From: Acridotheres tristis
Taxonomy: Eukaryota > Chordata > Aves > Passeriformes > Sturnidae
Assembly (NCBI GenBank): GCA_037013685.1
Contig: CM072886.1
Span: forward strand, 90,570,422 to 90,634,421
Length of the DNA: 64,000 bases
Direction: 5' to 3'
Shown: in pieces, positions 1-12,900 of the stretch
Numbering within the stretch: the first letter of the stretch is position 1
How the letters are laid out: every line of letters begins with the position of its first letter
Translations under genes and position numbers: made by a program
The notes under the pieces: model-generated
Told to the model about the DNA's origin: nothing
Seen by the model: only the letters and a program-made list of their open reading frames with translations
The model's database searches: none

Positions 1-540
1 TTCTAGTCTAATCTAGACTAGCCTATTTTTTTGCCTTACTGTGTCCTACCAGAAAGCACATACGCATGATCAGATCTCCTTTTTGTCCTTGGAGAGGTTA
101 CAGTAGTTACTAAATTATAAACTTCCTCTCCTCTTTCTCTCCTGCTTTTAAACAAACCCACAGGAAAAACAATGGAATTAAGCATAAGGAAACCTAAATG
201 CTGGGATGGCTATTTCAAAAATGTTTTGGAAAAATGTTTATTTGTGAATGAAAACCTAAGTGCTCTTACTCATCCCTCTGCACCTGGCATAATAATGTAA
301 CCATCATTTTCAGCAACCATACAGATTTGAAAAGCAGAACTCTGAGTGAACTACCTGTTCTATCTAACAAACTGTGAATAATGAATGGAAAATTGGGGCT
401 GATGCATATGGAATCTGTTTTCCTACTTAACTCTGGATTTCTGCATAAGCCCATGTTGGTGCTTCACCGGAGCACAAACCTTGTCATGCCATGACACCAG
501 CAGTGGTATGCCCATGTTGTTTCAAATGCACAGCTCTCAA

Positions 541-566
541 GAGCTCCACTAATGAGCTCCACTAAT
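541..566. repeat. Perfect 13-bp tandem duplication
   Basis: GAGCTCCACTAAT repeated exactly twice. Confidence 0.96.
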
Positions 567-3500
567 GGAGCACTAGCAATTGCTATGATAGATCCTCACA
601 TGCTCTGGGCACTCACTTTCTTTTATGAGTTACACTCAATGGAGGAAGACAGGAACAAGAGAAGACATGCAGCTTGTGCCACTCAGAGGATTCTCTTCCA
701 CAGTAATTTCTGGAGCTCCTTGTGGAGCTATGTGGTGAGGAGGACCACTGGCACTCATCTGTGTACAGCTAGCAACTATGATTTTATTCTTTTAGGTTTT
801 TAACTTACAAGAAGTAGACATCCACAGTTCTCTCTGCCCATCACTGGAGATCTTCAAGGGTCCTGTCTGTATCCAGAAAGGGAGACTGGATCCTTATTTC
901 ATTTATGAAGGTCTTTGAAAATGCCTGTATTTGATGCTGTGGATCTGTGGTAGGGATGCAAAGAAAGTAACATAAGCCTGGAGGAGAGCTTTAGGAGATT
1001 AGAGAAAGATGAATATTTAGATACGCATATGAGCTGAGCAAGAAGCTGTGCAGAAAATTGGCTTGATTGAGATGCCTCCAGTGTCTGAGGATATGAAAAA
1101 AGAGTATCAGGTCAAAGTAGCAATTCATGGATAAGCTGTAGATGTATGAGAGGAACATAATGGCTGTGATGCCTGAAGCAAGCAAGAGAATTGATATCAC
1201 ACTTTGCTGAAGAACACTTTTATTCAGAAACAATCATACGAGAGTGCAGAGCAACTGCCCTTCTAGATTAGCTGGCTGTTTATAGAAACTGCTCATACAC
1301 CTTTAAAACTTTCTCCTTTCAGCCTTGCCATTCTCTTTAATGAGTATAATTGACTTGGCCACTATTTCTCAAGGCCACTAACCTCAAGATAACATCACTG
1401 GAAGGCAAAACCAAGAATCACTTGGAGGCTGACTGAGAAGAATATCTGGGCTTTGCATCACTTCTGCTCTGAGGGAGCATTTAGTGAACCACACCAACAC
1501 ATCAGTGAAAGTCAGCCTTGCTCAAGAAGGTGGCAGCAGATTTAATTCAGAGGTTGCTTATGCATCTGGTGTGAGCAGCTTCAGTGTCTCTGACAGAGGC
1601 CTCTTTCTTTGCTTATTCTTAGTGTCTGCTGTAATGTGCCTGCTAGTGGCTGTCTCTTGACTAGGTTGCCTTTTCGACTGTGCGCCCTTTGTGACATTTT
1701 TCAGGAAATTGATTCTGAGTACTATTTCCATGAGAATTTGGGACTTTTATGTTTGATTTTGCTCTGGGAGCAACCTTTCTGGCCATTGATGAACAAACAG
1801 GTTTACACAGTTTAATGCAAACTGTTAGCACAAAGCAACAGGATCATCCCGGAAAAGACTTGGCTTGACATGCAGTTGACAAGCAAACTCTGAGGAGACA
1901 GTAACAGCTGTCCTCTTTGGCTTAAATGCCTAGAATATTTAAAAACCAAAGGTTCTTTCTCTTAAAAGGTTCTGGACAATGTTCCTTAATTTGGCAAAAG
2001 ATGCTAAATGTGCGTCTATGGGTCTGTACCAAAGACTCTTAAATTTGAAAGTGCTGGCTGATATTGGTGTTGTCTCACTGAGTTAGTTCCTGGTGGCCAT
2101 GACTTAAATTGGGACATGAACTTCCTTTCACTCCTCTCAGTCCTTGATGTGTCTGGTTCTATAGGCATGTGTAACAAAGAGCAGAATTTGCATCACTGGG
2201 TGGTGAGGGGAAGTTAAGCCCTGGTCACAGGTTGTGCTTGTTCATAATGAGCGTCCCTGTGTATGCTCTAAGGTCAAGATAAATTTCAGGAGATTTGAGT
2301 TGATCAGCTAACTGTCTCTCATTGAGGAGTAATTCAATCAACTTTGGGCTAAAGCATGCACATGAGTAATTACCACAAATTACATGGAGCAATGATGACT
2401 TTGTGTACCTTGGATCCTCTCTTCTCCTCCAGTGTGCCACTGAAGTACACGCCGTGGACCAGGGCTGGATTCTGGCTCCACTGACACACTGGAGCAGCTC
2501 CAGTGTGAAAAGCAGCAAATCCAGCCTCATGAATAAGAATATCAGTCTTGTCCCCTCCTAAGTACCTCTCATTGCTGCTGAGGTTTGGTTACATACCGAG
2601 ATGTCTCACAATTTGTCATGCTGTGCATTTTCAGAACAAGCTTTCTTTGCTCAGTCCCCTGATAGACCTATCTGGTTTTCACCTTGCAGCCTTTTATTGG
2701 TTGAAATGATGTTTCACTCTAAAAGGTGCTAAATAAGGCAAATGAGCCTCATTTATCCCCAAATAATTCTTTGATAGGCGTAACAGAAAGTCTAGCTCTG
2801 GTCTAAGACTACCTTAGGTTGGCTCAGCAGCACTTTGGTAGGAGCTGTGTGAACTAATACATTAATTTACATTTTACTGAAAAACCCCAATCAAACACCA
2901 AAACAACATCAGGAGAGTTTCATTCCATCTATTTCTTCTTCCTATTGCCACTGTAAAGGGCTATTGAATCAGGCACCATCAGTATTGGCTTCCTAACAGG
3001 AAGCACTTTTGTGGCCAGGCAGGTTTATATTTAGAATGGGAGCGGTTTAAAATGAGGGATGGGAGTTGTCTCCAAACATTGCCATTACTTCTTTAATGGA
3101 ATATACAGCTTGCCTCCCTCTTTAAATAGCAGAACAGGCCTCTGTAACCAACTGTTAGAGCTTGCAAGCCTTCCTCAGGCCCATAGATGGCATGTTCCAA
3201 CTATTTGTGCTCTGTGAAACAAGCAGTGGGCGGGAGAGCAGAACAACCTAAAAGGCAAGCTTGAAACTGAAATGTTTCTTCAAGGCAAAAGAGAATAGCA
3301 GGGATTTTTATACTTGGAATTCAAAGGCAGAGAAGTGAGGAGCTCAGAGAAGGCTTGGTGAATGCTCACAATGGATTCTCACCATTTTCTCTTTGACTAA
3401 CTATAGGCAAGAAATGCAATGTGATGGCACAAATTGTTTCTGTTTTCCTGAAAACAAAAGCAACTGGAAAATGAGGCACTAAATGTAATGCAGATGGGAA

Positions 3501-5065
3501 CTATGAAAAAAAGCACATCACCAATGAATTTGAGAAGAGCCACAGACTGTCTTCCACGCCCACTTTATAGTGATCTCAGCCCTGCAATGATCCTTGTCAC
3601 ACTGGTGAAGCTTCTGAAAGCTGATCCAGTGTTACAGGAGTGAGTGGCCTTCCTAGAGAAAAAAAAGGCAACAGGAGGGAAAGACAAAGGACTCAAGTTT
3701 GTTCTCTGAGAGAGAGATATCTGTTAAAAAGCCTGAAGAGGATAAAAGATGTGTAAATGAAGTAGGATCCAGCTGACCTTTCTGGGCCTTTGATTTTGAG
3801 TTTCTATGCTAAAAGTCACATCCAAGAGTTTAAGTGAAACTAAAATTGTATCTTCCTCCCTTGTCTCAAATCCATGCAAATTATGCATGCAGATTCTGGA
3901 TAGAGGGTTAGGTAGCTGGGAGACAAACTGTGAAGTCATTTGGGAATTAGTTATGGATGAGTAAGTTGATTTGTGTGAAGAGAAGGAAAATATGATCTCA
4001 AAGCATTTTACAAGCAGACCGAATTATTAGCCTGCTGTGACCATCAGTGCTGTGTTCTGATACTGAGAGGCTCACATGTAAACATGGGATAAACCAATCC
4101 AACCTTCAACAGGAGTAGCCTGGAGTAGAAAGGGTAGGGAGGATACCCAGAACATTTTTTTTTGCTCATATACCCCTCACAGAAGCCCAGTTCACTTCTA
4201 GCTCAGCAAAATTTATGCTCAGGGATATTGTGTACTTCACTGTGCTGTAAGAAGGAATAATGCTTCTTGTCATCACTGGTGGAGCAGTTTTCAATTTCTT
4301 CAGATACATCCCTGCAGCCACAACAACATTTATAGCAGGACATGAAGTGCTTATGTGGCCAGGCCAAGCAGCACAGAAAAGGTCTTATCCATGCTGCTCA
4401 TGGTAGCCACCCCAGGGCACTCTAGTTCCATCTGCCTTGAAAATTACGTGGCTGGTTCTAGTGTGCCCAATGCGACACCCCAAAAATAGGTTTTTTTAAA
4501 TCCAGTGCATCTGAAATGGATGTACTGCAGCCAGAGTGGGGGTTTAATAGCAGGAAGCTGAAGTTTGCACATTGCATGCACTAACTCGTGGCACAGGGAG
4601 CAGCCTGAAGGTACAAACTGTTGTGGTGGTGAATGGGACATAAACCTATGGAGTTCCAGTGCTGTTCTTTAGAACACTAATCATTTAATCCTTTAGAAGA
4701 TGACCTCCAGACATTGCCCTAAAGGAAATCAAACAACTTGTTAAAAAGGGAACCCAGGAACCTCGGTATCTCCGGTGCAGTGCAGATGGTTAAAAGTTGC
4801 AGACCAGGCAACAAAATTACCTGACATTTTAAGTTTACTCTGATCATTATTGGTTCATAGGTTAGTCAGGCCAGAGTCAAATAATCTTTTGGCTCCATCT
4901 TTGTGAGGAAAATACTGCAGAGATTTGCCTGCAGATTTCTTGGAACATATGAGGAACATATCTGCTAGCAGAGAGCTCAGCAGTATCACATTTTGGTAAA
5001 TTTGTGCTTGTGTGCTCTGCTGAGGAGTCAACCTTTATTGAAGTTTGTCACACTTTCTTTTGTGT

Positions 5066-5088
5066 ATATGTGTGTGTGTGTGTGTGTA
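5066..5088. repeat. (TG)n microsatellite
   Basis: About nine to ten TG units after a short TATA stretch. Confidence 0.95.
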
Positions 5089-6307
5089 TTTTGGCACCTC
5101 TGTACCATAAACAAAAGAAAACCTCATGTTTTACAGAGCAAAGTTTGCTGTTGCAGCACTAAAGGTACCTTCGTAATCCAAACTGCAATCCATGTGCAGC
5201 AAAGCTCACCAAAACCTAATAAAATAAACAGTGAATGGAAAAAGCTTATATTGGAAATTATACGAATAACAGTGTTAGAAAAGCAAGCCACATGCAAGAG
5301 TGCTGAGAATTCATCAGAAATTGTTCTGATGATCCTCAAATAACAAAGGCTTATTCTTCTTTGTTTTTGTAACACATGCTATGGTGAATTTTCCAGTGTC
5401 CTTGAAGCCTGCCAAGAATGGGGAAAAGAAAAAGAAAAATAAGGAAAGAGAAGGGAATGTACTGCAAATATGGGATGACAGAGGGCAGAAAAATGTGGAA
5501 TGAACTTTGATGTGGAGCAGATGTACCCCTACATTCCACAGGCAAAAACAGTGCCGAGGTCACTCTGAAGATAATGAGGAGAGAAACGCCTCCTGTCTCC
5601 CTTTAGCTTTAACACAGAACCATTTCAAAGATGAGTAACAGAAATGTTTCTAATAACCCTCCCATTTTTTTCCCGTGGAAGGAAAGGAGAAAAAAGTAGG
5701 CAGAGAGATAATTACACTCTGCAGCAGCGCATGTCTGAATTATTTCTAAATGCAGACACTTTCCTAAGTGCCCTATATTACCCTCAATCTGGGGATACTT
5801 GCTCTGTCTCCTGGAGATAAAGCTAGAGAGACATATTCAATGTGTTGTGTAAAAGTGTTCAATTGACATAATATGCAAATTCAGAAATGTATATTTTTAA
5901 TTTTATTTTTATATTGCAACAGCAGAAAATATAAGACAAATGCATAAGCAACAGCAAATTACATTATTCAAACATTTTCTCTTTTTCTAATAACATTAGA
6001 GATGATCCTTTCAAGCTGTTAACAGCACTCAGAAAGGAAGAGGGGAGGGGGTGTCACAACTGACTTGATATTTGTACTGATTCCAAATTCAAGTGGAAAA
6101 CTTGTGATGTTAACATTTCTCTCAATTTGGTCTGGGCAGAGATTGGAGTGCAGTACTGGCCCTCCTAGGAATGAGTGGCAGAAGCCACACTGACTTCAAC
6201 AGAACTATTGTTTAATCCTTTGCATCGTTCTGTTTTATTAGAAACATCTGTCAAAGACACAAAGAGCTCTCAAGGAGACAAGAGAATTTTCCTTGCGGTT
6301 TTGCTTT

Positions 6308-6392
6308 TAGAAAATAAATAAATAAAATAAATATAAAAATAAATAAATAAAAATAATAATAAATATAATATAAATAAATATATATTTATATG
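6308..6392. repeat. A/T-rich low-complexity tract (AAATA-type units)
   Basis: About 85 bp of AAAT, AAATA and AAT units with almost no G or C. Confidence 0.93.
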
Positions 6393-6968
6393 TGTGCGAT
6401 AATAGATGGACTTACTGTGTATGAGTGTGTGTACATAACAATATATGTAAAGATATGATGGTTTGAGATGCCTTTTCCTTGGGTCAGAATGAGTATATTT
6501 TTAAACTTTCAAAAATTAGTAGTAAGACATAAAAAGCCCCATTGAATTAGATGATTCAAAAAACTAAGTAAGAATCCCAAACTATGCAGCATCAGTAATT
6601 TTTTTCAAACAGAGGTGGTTTTTTCAGAGAATGAGTTGTGTATCATACATTACTCTTTTTTCATTCTTTATATGGCTGAAAGTTAGAAGTGTTTGCAATC
6701 TTGTACATAGAAATATTCTTCCCTTTCTCCAGCCTAGTTTGTTCAATGGAAACAAATGAAATGTTCCAGTAATACAGCAAATTTGTGTATGTTTCTTGCA
6801 AGATTTAATAAATTCTATCAGATGTGTTAAATAAGAGTCAAAATAAACATCAAAATATAAGAGAACAATGAGAATAGTTACTGAAAACATGTACAAGTGT
6901 CAAAAACGCTCTCTACATCTGGGGCTCCAGTGCAATGTGCTGTTACCTTTCTGTGCCCCAGTGCACAA

Positions 6969-6990
6969 GGAGTCACACAGGAGTCACACA
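6969..6990. repeat. Perfect 11-bp tandem duplication
   Basis: GGAGTCACACA repeated exactly twice, followed by a partial third unit (GGA). Confidence 0.95.
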
Positions 6991-9900
6991 GGACAGACGT
7001 TTTGCAAACAGGACATGTTGGCTAGACTGGACTGACACAAGAGGATGTTTGAAGAATCAAGCAGTCAAGGACGAAGAGCCCTGTGAGAAGGGCCACAAGC
7101 ACTCTTGTATTAGCATACAACACAAAGCACCTTCAGCAACACCTTCAGAAAGTTCCTCTCTTGGGAACTGGAAGTATGTCCTCTACTTCCATCTGAAACT
7201 CCTGATGGTGCCTACAGGCAGGAAAAGAAACATGCACTGGCTACGCTGTGGTTGTGCCCTGGAGCCCCGGCCGTGCAGCTCAGAGGGCATGAGCAACTGG
7301 TGGCATTTTTTTCCTCAGCTTTTTTAGCAGCATCAGCCCCTGGAGACCAGGAGAGAAGCTGTGGGTGAATCTGCACAGATGCAGCTGCAAAGATCCCTGT
7401 ATCAATGGGAGATATCATGCTGGGACAATGAGCTGTAATGGGGAAGTTCCCAGCAGTCCTGTGGAGGAGATCCCCATGGGAGTCCTTAGAGCCACCTATT
7501 TGGAAGGAAGTATTAAGAAAACGGTTTTTTGGTTCTGGGCACACGGGTTTTGTTGGATGAGTGCACAGAGATCCACCAGGCTTTTGCAGCCTGCTCTGGA
7601 CAAGATTCCCTTCACAAGGGCACAGGGGGGAAGCAGGATTAGGCCTGAGAACATCAGTTAAGGATTAAGCTGAAATGAAACCTGGCCTATGGCAGTAAGC
7701 AAAGTATGATGTTTTATTTCACACGTGCTGGGGTATGCACAGAAAAGGGCACTTTGGAGGCCCCAGTGACCCAATGAAATTGATTGAAGTGCAAAAAAGG
7801 GATGAGTATAAAAAACCCTCAAAGTAATTGTTTCCAGATGTTTTAAAATTGCCTTCAGAAATGAACAATCAAATCCTACATGAGCAAGACACAATAACAG
7901 AGGCAGTGAGAGTCAGGAATATTTATGAAGAACGCAGTGGAGGGCACCTCTTCTTTCAGCAGGGACATAAAAGACTTCACAGCCAACACCACCCAAAAGT
8001 CCTTGTTTTGGATGGTGTCTTGCTATGGACTTTCAGACTGGCAGCCAGTTAAGTGGAAGGGTTTAACATGCTAATTACAAATGAACACAGCCACGACAAG
8101 TGTTGTTTGCCACAAGTTTTTCAGGGCTTAATTAAACGTGATAAGACACACAAAGCCCTGGTTTATCGAACTGTCACTATAAGGCCACTGCCTGTCATTC
8201 ATCTTTGTATGTGGTCTTACAACAAACAGGAAGGTGAACTTAGAGCCTTATTTCTCTTTTGATTGATTCAATACTTGAACTATTGAGTCTCCTCTCACTT
8301 TAATTCAAAATAAAGATTTTTTTATTAAGTCTATCCACATACACATTTTTTTTTTAACTCTAAAACCCCCACATCTGCATTGTAATTTACACTCTTACAG
8401 GTCATGGCAGAGACCTTGGTCTGATGCCTGCAAACCACTCTCCACCTCCTGACCTTTGGAACAAATCCCAGGCTCAGGTACCAGAGCTCTCCACTGTGAC
8501 TTTAGTCACACACTCAGTGTAAAGAACTGAATTCCCCAACAATACGTATAAAAAAAAGCCCTAGAAGCAGTTCAATTTACTAAATAGGATTTTTGAGGGA
8601 CAGTGCCCCCACTCAGCCTGAACATACTTGAGCCTGAACAGAGTACTGGAGAGTACTATCCTAACATCCACTGCCCAAATGCAATTAAACAGAGCTATTC
8701 TTCATGGAAGCTGCAAATGAACAGTTTAAAACATTAATCCATATCTGTACCAGCAGGTACCATACTGACTTACATGCAGTATGTAAATAAATGAATGGAG
8801 TATTGAAGGAAATCAGAAAAAAGATATGGCTGCAGGAAAAATATAAAATATAGATTTTTTTAAAATAACATTTACACAATCAGTTTTTTTGTGTTGTGCT
8901 TGTTTGGTTTGGTTTGTTTGAGTTTTTTTAATGAAGCACTGTATCTATGTATTCTTCTACTTAAAAGACAAGCAGAAAACAGAGGGCAGTATAGGTGAAT
9001 GTGGTTTCTGTGGGATCAATGTGATTGAGCACAGCTAGCTCTTCCAGTCTAAAATGGGGCTGGAGAGGTAATCTTCCAGCCTCCGGGGTAGATGTTTGTA
9101 ATTAAGACACCATGCCTCATCAGCATACAGCAAAAAGAAAAGGTGCTTTGTTCTCTGTAGTTCCAATAGGCATCTGAGGAAAGGATTAAAGAGATTAAAC
9201 TACGCTGAACTGCCAGAGGAATTGTTTCTGAGGATGGACCCTGCACTTGCCCACCCTGGAGCTCAGCAGCAGGTTCCTCTGCACAGCGGGGAGCTCCCTG
9301 AGCACACGTGCAGCAGGGAAGCGAAGGGGGGTGAGGACACACAACCTCTCCAAGCTCATGCTCTCTGTCTTCTCTGAAATATTTCCCTTTAGCATTGCCT
9401 CGAAGCTGGTGTGAGCCTATTTCCTGGTACTGCACTCATATATTGGCATCGTGCAGCCACACCTCCGGGAGGTGCAGCACAGCAGATCTGCAGTAAGGAA
9501 AACAGAGTGGAAGGGCTGTCCCAAGAATTCCTTTATTGTGCTCACAGATCTAGGTCTCTACCATTCTGTCCACTTCAGGGCCATTGCTTCTGCATACAGG
9601 TTATGTACAAGATATTCTAGGTCTGTTTTTGTAGCATGTTGCTTCTCTTATAACAATGTGAATGATTATTGCAAATGATGAAGTTAAAATGTAGAGCCTG
9701 GTCATGCCAGGTAGTTTTGTCTCAAAAGCTCAGAAAATTACTTGTTCCTTCACCTGCCAATTCAGTCTTTGCTATGAGTGGGGAAAAGGAACTTATATTT
9801 AAGTAGCTTTCATTTCTATAGAATATCTTAAGCAAAAGGAATTTTTTCTAAATGTCTTTATGAAAGCTACTACAATTTATTTTAAAGAAAAGATCATGGC

Positions 9901-12900
9901 CCAGCTTCCCTTTCAATGGCTATGAATTCATTAAGATAATGAATCTAAATTTGTTGACACCACCTATATCACTTTGTAAAGGATCCTTACATCTGACAGG
10001 TCAAGGTGCATTCATGACATGTCCATCACACTAAATTCACAGCTACACTGTTGGTGTCTGTCCTGAATAAGGTGCTTCCTAATGAGACTGAAAGGTGATC
10101 AAGCTCCGCAGAAGTTGCCCCCATGGTTGGCTAATAATGCTTCTGGTGCTCTACAACAGCCAAATCCTCCAGGGTAAGAGACTCCTGATTCCTAGACAGT
10201 GTTTTTTCTGCATGGGAAGAAGATGTAGCCTGGGACTAGCTTGGTCTGTGCTCATACTGAGGATAATGTGCCTTGGTTTTGGGCAGCCCTAGCCCAATTG
10301 TCACTCTCAGAGCTACCCAGCCTCTTGTTTTTGGCAGTCTGATGTAATGCTGCCATTACATCCCCTACTAAGCAAGGGGAGCAAAATCAGACATCAGTTT
10401 TCCCTCCTCATCTTAAAGTTGCATGTCTTCCTGTCACCAGATTCCTCTCTTTCCCTGAGGAATCCCTGTACCTTTCCCTGACCAGAAGGACACAGTTTTC
10501 AGGCTCTCAGCCCACTAGTTGTCTCTGGCTCTCAGCTCTTCACTCAGCCCTTTACACCTGCTCCCCACCACAACACAAAGCACTGAATGTACTTGCTTGG
10601 CATGGGCATTTGTGGTCACTTGTGCTGGAGAGAAGGGCAGTGACTCAGCCCCTTTGTCCCAGGGAGGAAGAATTCTGCTTCAGGGAAGCTCATGCTGAAT
10701 GGGTAAGTAAAACTTTCAAGTGAGAGAAGCCCAGTATGTTACCTGATTTAGCAGAACAGCTGACATAAGACAAAAACAAGAGAGCCCCAGAATTAAACAG
10801 ACACCACCCTCTCTAGTGGAATTAAAGCTGATTCCAGGTTTTCCCCTATACCTCACCCTCTGGCAGTCCGTCAATACTCCTGAGACTAACCACAGCAAAG
10901 TGAGCTCCATCATCTGCTTTCAGACATTCTCAGGGATACTCCAAGCATCAACAGCCTCTGCAGTTCTCTATTTCCCCCCATTTGTATTAACACAGCCAGT
11001 GACTATCATGTGTTTTGCAACTAGGTTTCTGTTATATCACAAAAATCATGCCAGAAGCAACCATTTCATTGGCCTTTGCCTCCCTGCTATGCTGCAGTCA
11101 AAGTGCCTGGGATCCTTCTGTCCGGAGCCAGAGACTTTGACCTTCCTCCCTCAGCAGCCGGCATCAAAGCAATTGTGCTTCTGCAGCAGTTGTGTAACTG
11201 GAGGAAAGGAGAGCTGGAAACACCCTGCATCTGAGCTTGCTTCTAGCTCTTTGATGAGTTCTTTTATCTTTGTGATACAAATTCTGTATCTCTCAAAGAA
11301 AATGTTGCTGTTTTAAACAGCTCTTGCTACACTGTTAAAAGCAACGTTTGAAAGTAGAGGCCGTGGATGAAGAGCTGGACTTCCCCTTTAATTGTTCAGA
11401 GCTAATTTCATGGCCCATCTATGCTTGGACAGTCTCATGCCTTCAAAGGCACTTGGGAGAGCCAGGACTGATAGCAAGAGGAAGCGCAAAACTTAATATT
11501 GCTACAAAGCACATAAACACTTCATTTTCCCTGTCTGAACAGCTCTCCTGACGTCAATGGGAATGAAATCTAGAGCACAGTTGAATACAATCTTATATAT
11601 TTGCAGGATTCAGACCTTAAGCAAGTAATGGTGTTCCACCTAGAAGGAATTATTTGTGTTAATCTTTCAGGGAAGGCAGGCAGAATTGAGCAATACAAGA
11701 TAAAGGTTTTGTGCAGTAAGATACAAACCATTATCAGCACAGAGTTAACTGGGAAAGTGATAAAGATCACAGTGATTTTTCTAGACTCAGGATTGACTAA
11801 ATTTCTATGAATCCTGCACAACAACTCTTTTGACAGATTAATTAGTGTGAAGACGTCCGTACAAACCAGAGAATACTGATAAAATGAAGACATTCCCCAT
11901 AAAAGAAGTGAAATTCACTCTTTGTCTTTTGAATAATTCCTCTGCCTCTCAGATGCAGAGCTCCCTGTGCATCAGTCCTGTTAGTCCATCAGATGTAATG
12001 TAATATTTTATTTTGCTCTCCAGATTCTTCTCTTCCACTCTCTGCAAGGGGTACAGTGTACAAGAGCAGAAAGAATTTCCACCAACCCCCCTAGTTGATC
12101 AAAACACTTTTCCACCATAAACAGCATAAGAGAAGGACCACAGGGAAACATACATGCAAAAAGAAAAATAAAACAAACCCCCAAACCTTCCTTAGATTTA
12201 CTTTTCATAGGGATACTTCCACTGTTTGAAGATTAGCACAGACTTAGGTGCCACAACCACATGCAAACTGAATTTTTCAAGAAACTTTCCTGTTCTAGAA
12301 CTGTGGCCCAGTGTTTCCATAAAATACCTTATTATATAGTGTAGAGAAAGTATAAAAGATGATAGAAGCATAAAATATATTATATGAACCTCCATTCTTT
12401 CAAATATCTATTATTTACTCATGTAGATGGTCCCAGTTAGTTACCTGGGAGACATGAGCAAGGGAAGAAAGTGTATAACCAATGAAAGGGGAAAGGTCTG
12501 CCAGAAAAGACTTTTTCCCATTCCTGCAATGAACACATATAGCACTAAGAAAATCCCCTAAGGAAAGGAGATTATTTTACTCCTAAAGACAGTAGAGAGT
12601 AACTCTGCAAAAAAAGCCCAGGGAGAAAAACAGCATGACTTCCAGTTGTTCAGTGCCTTCACCAGTCTTTGAGACAGTTGTAAAGACAGAAAAGCCTTTT
12701 CATAAGACAGCAGAATAAGGTCACTTTGCTTTAACCCAAGAGAATTGCTGATCTCCTGATGACATCTAATGAAGAGCAGGAAGGAATAATTAGATGGATC
12801 ATTCCTGCAAGCTTTGCTATTTGCTATCACTGTCCAAATTTCTCATATGATATAGCTGAGGACACCTGATGTCCTCCTGCTACTTTGAAGTTACCAGCCT

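Noticed and set aside
5873..5880. Octamer motif ATGCAAAT in AT-rich intergenic sequence
   Set aside because: A single 8-base match is expected by chance in a window of this size and composition.
10816..11316. 166-codon open frame, one of the longest in the intergenic region
   Set aside because: No recognisable domain, no linked exons, no promoter or poly(A) context that sets it apart. Such lengths occur by chance in 64 kb.
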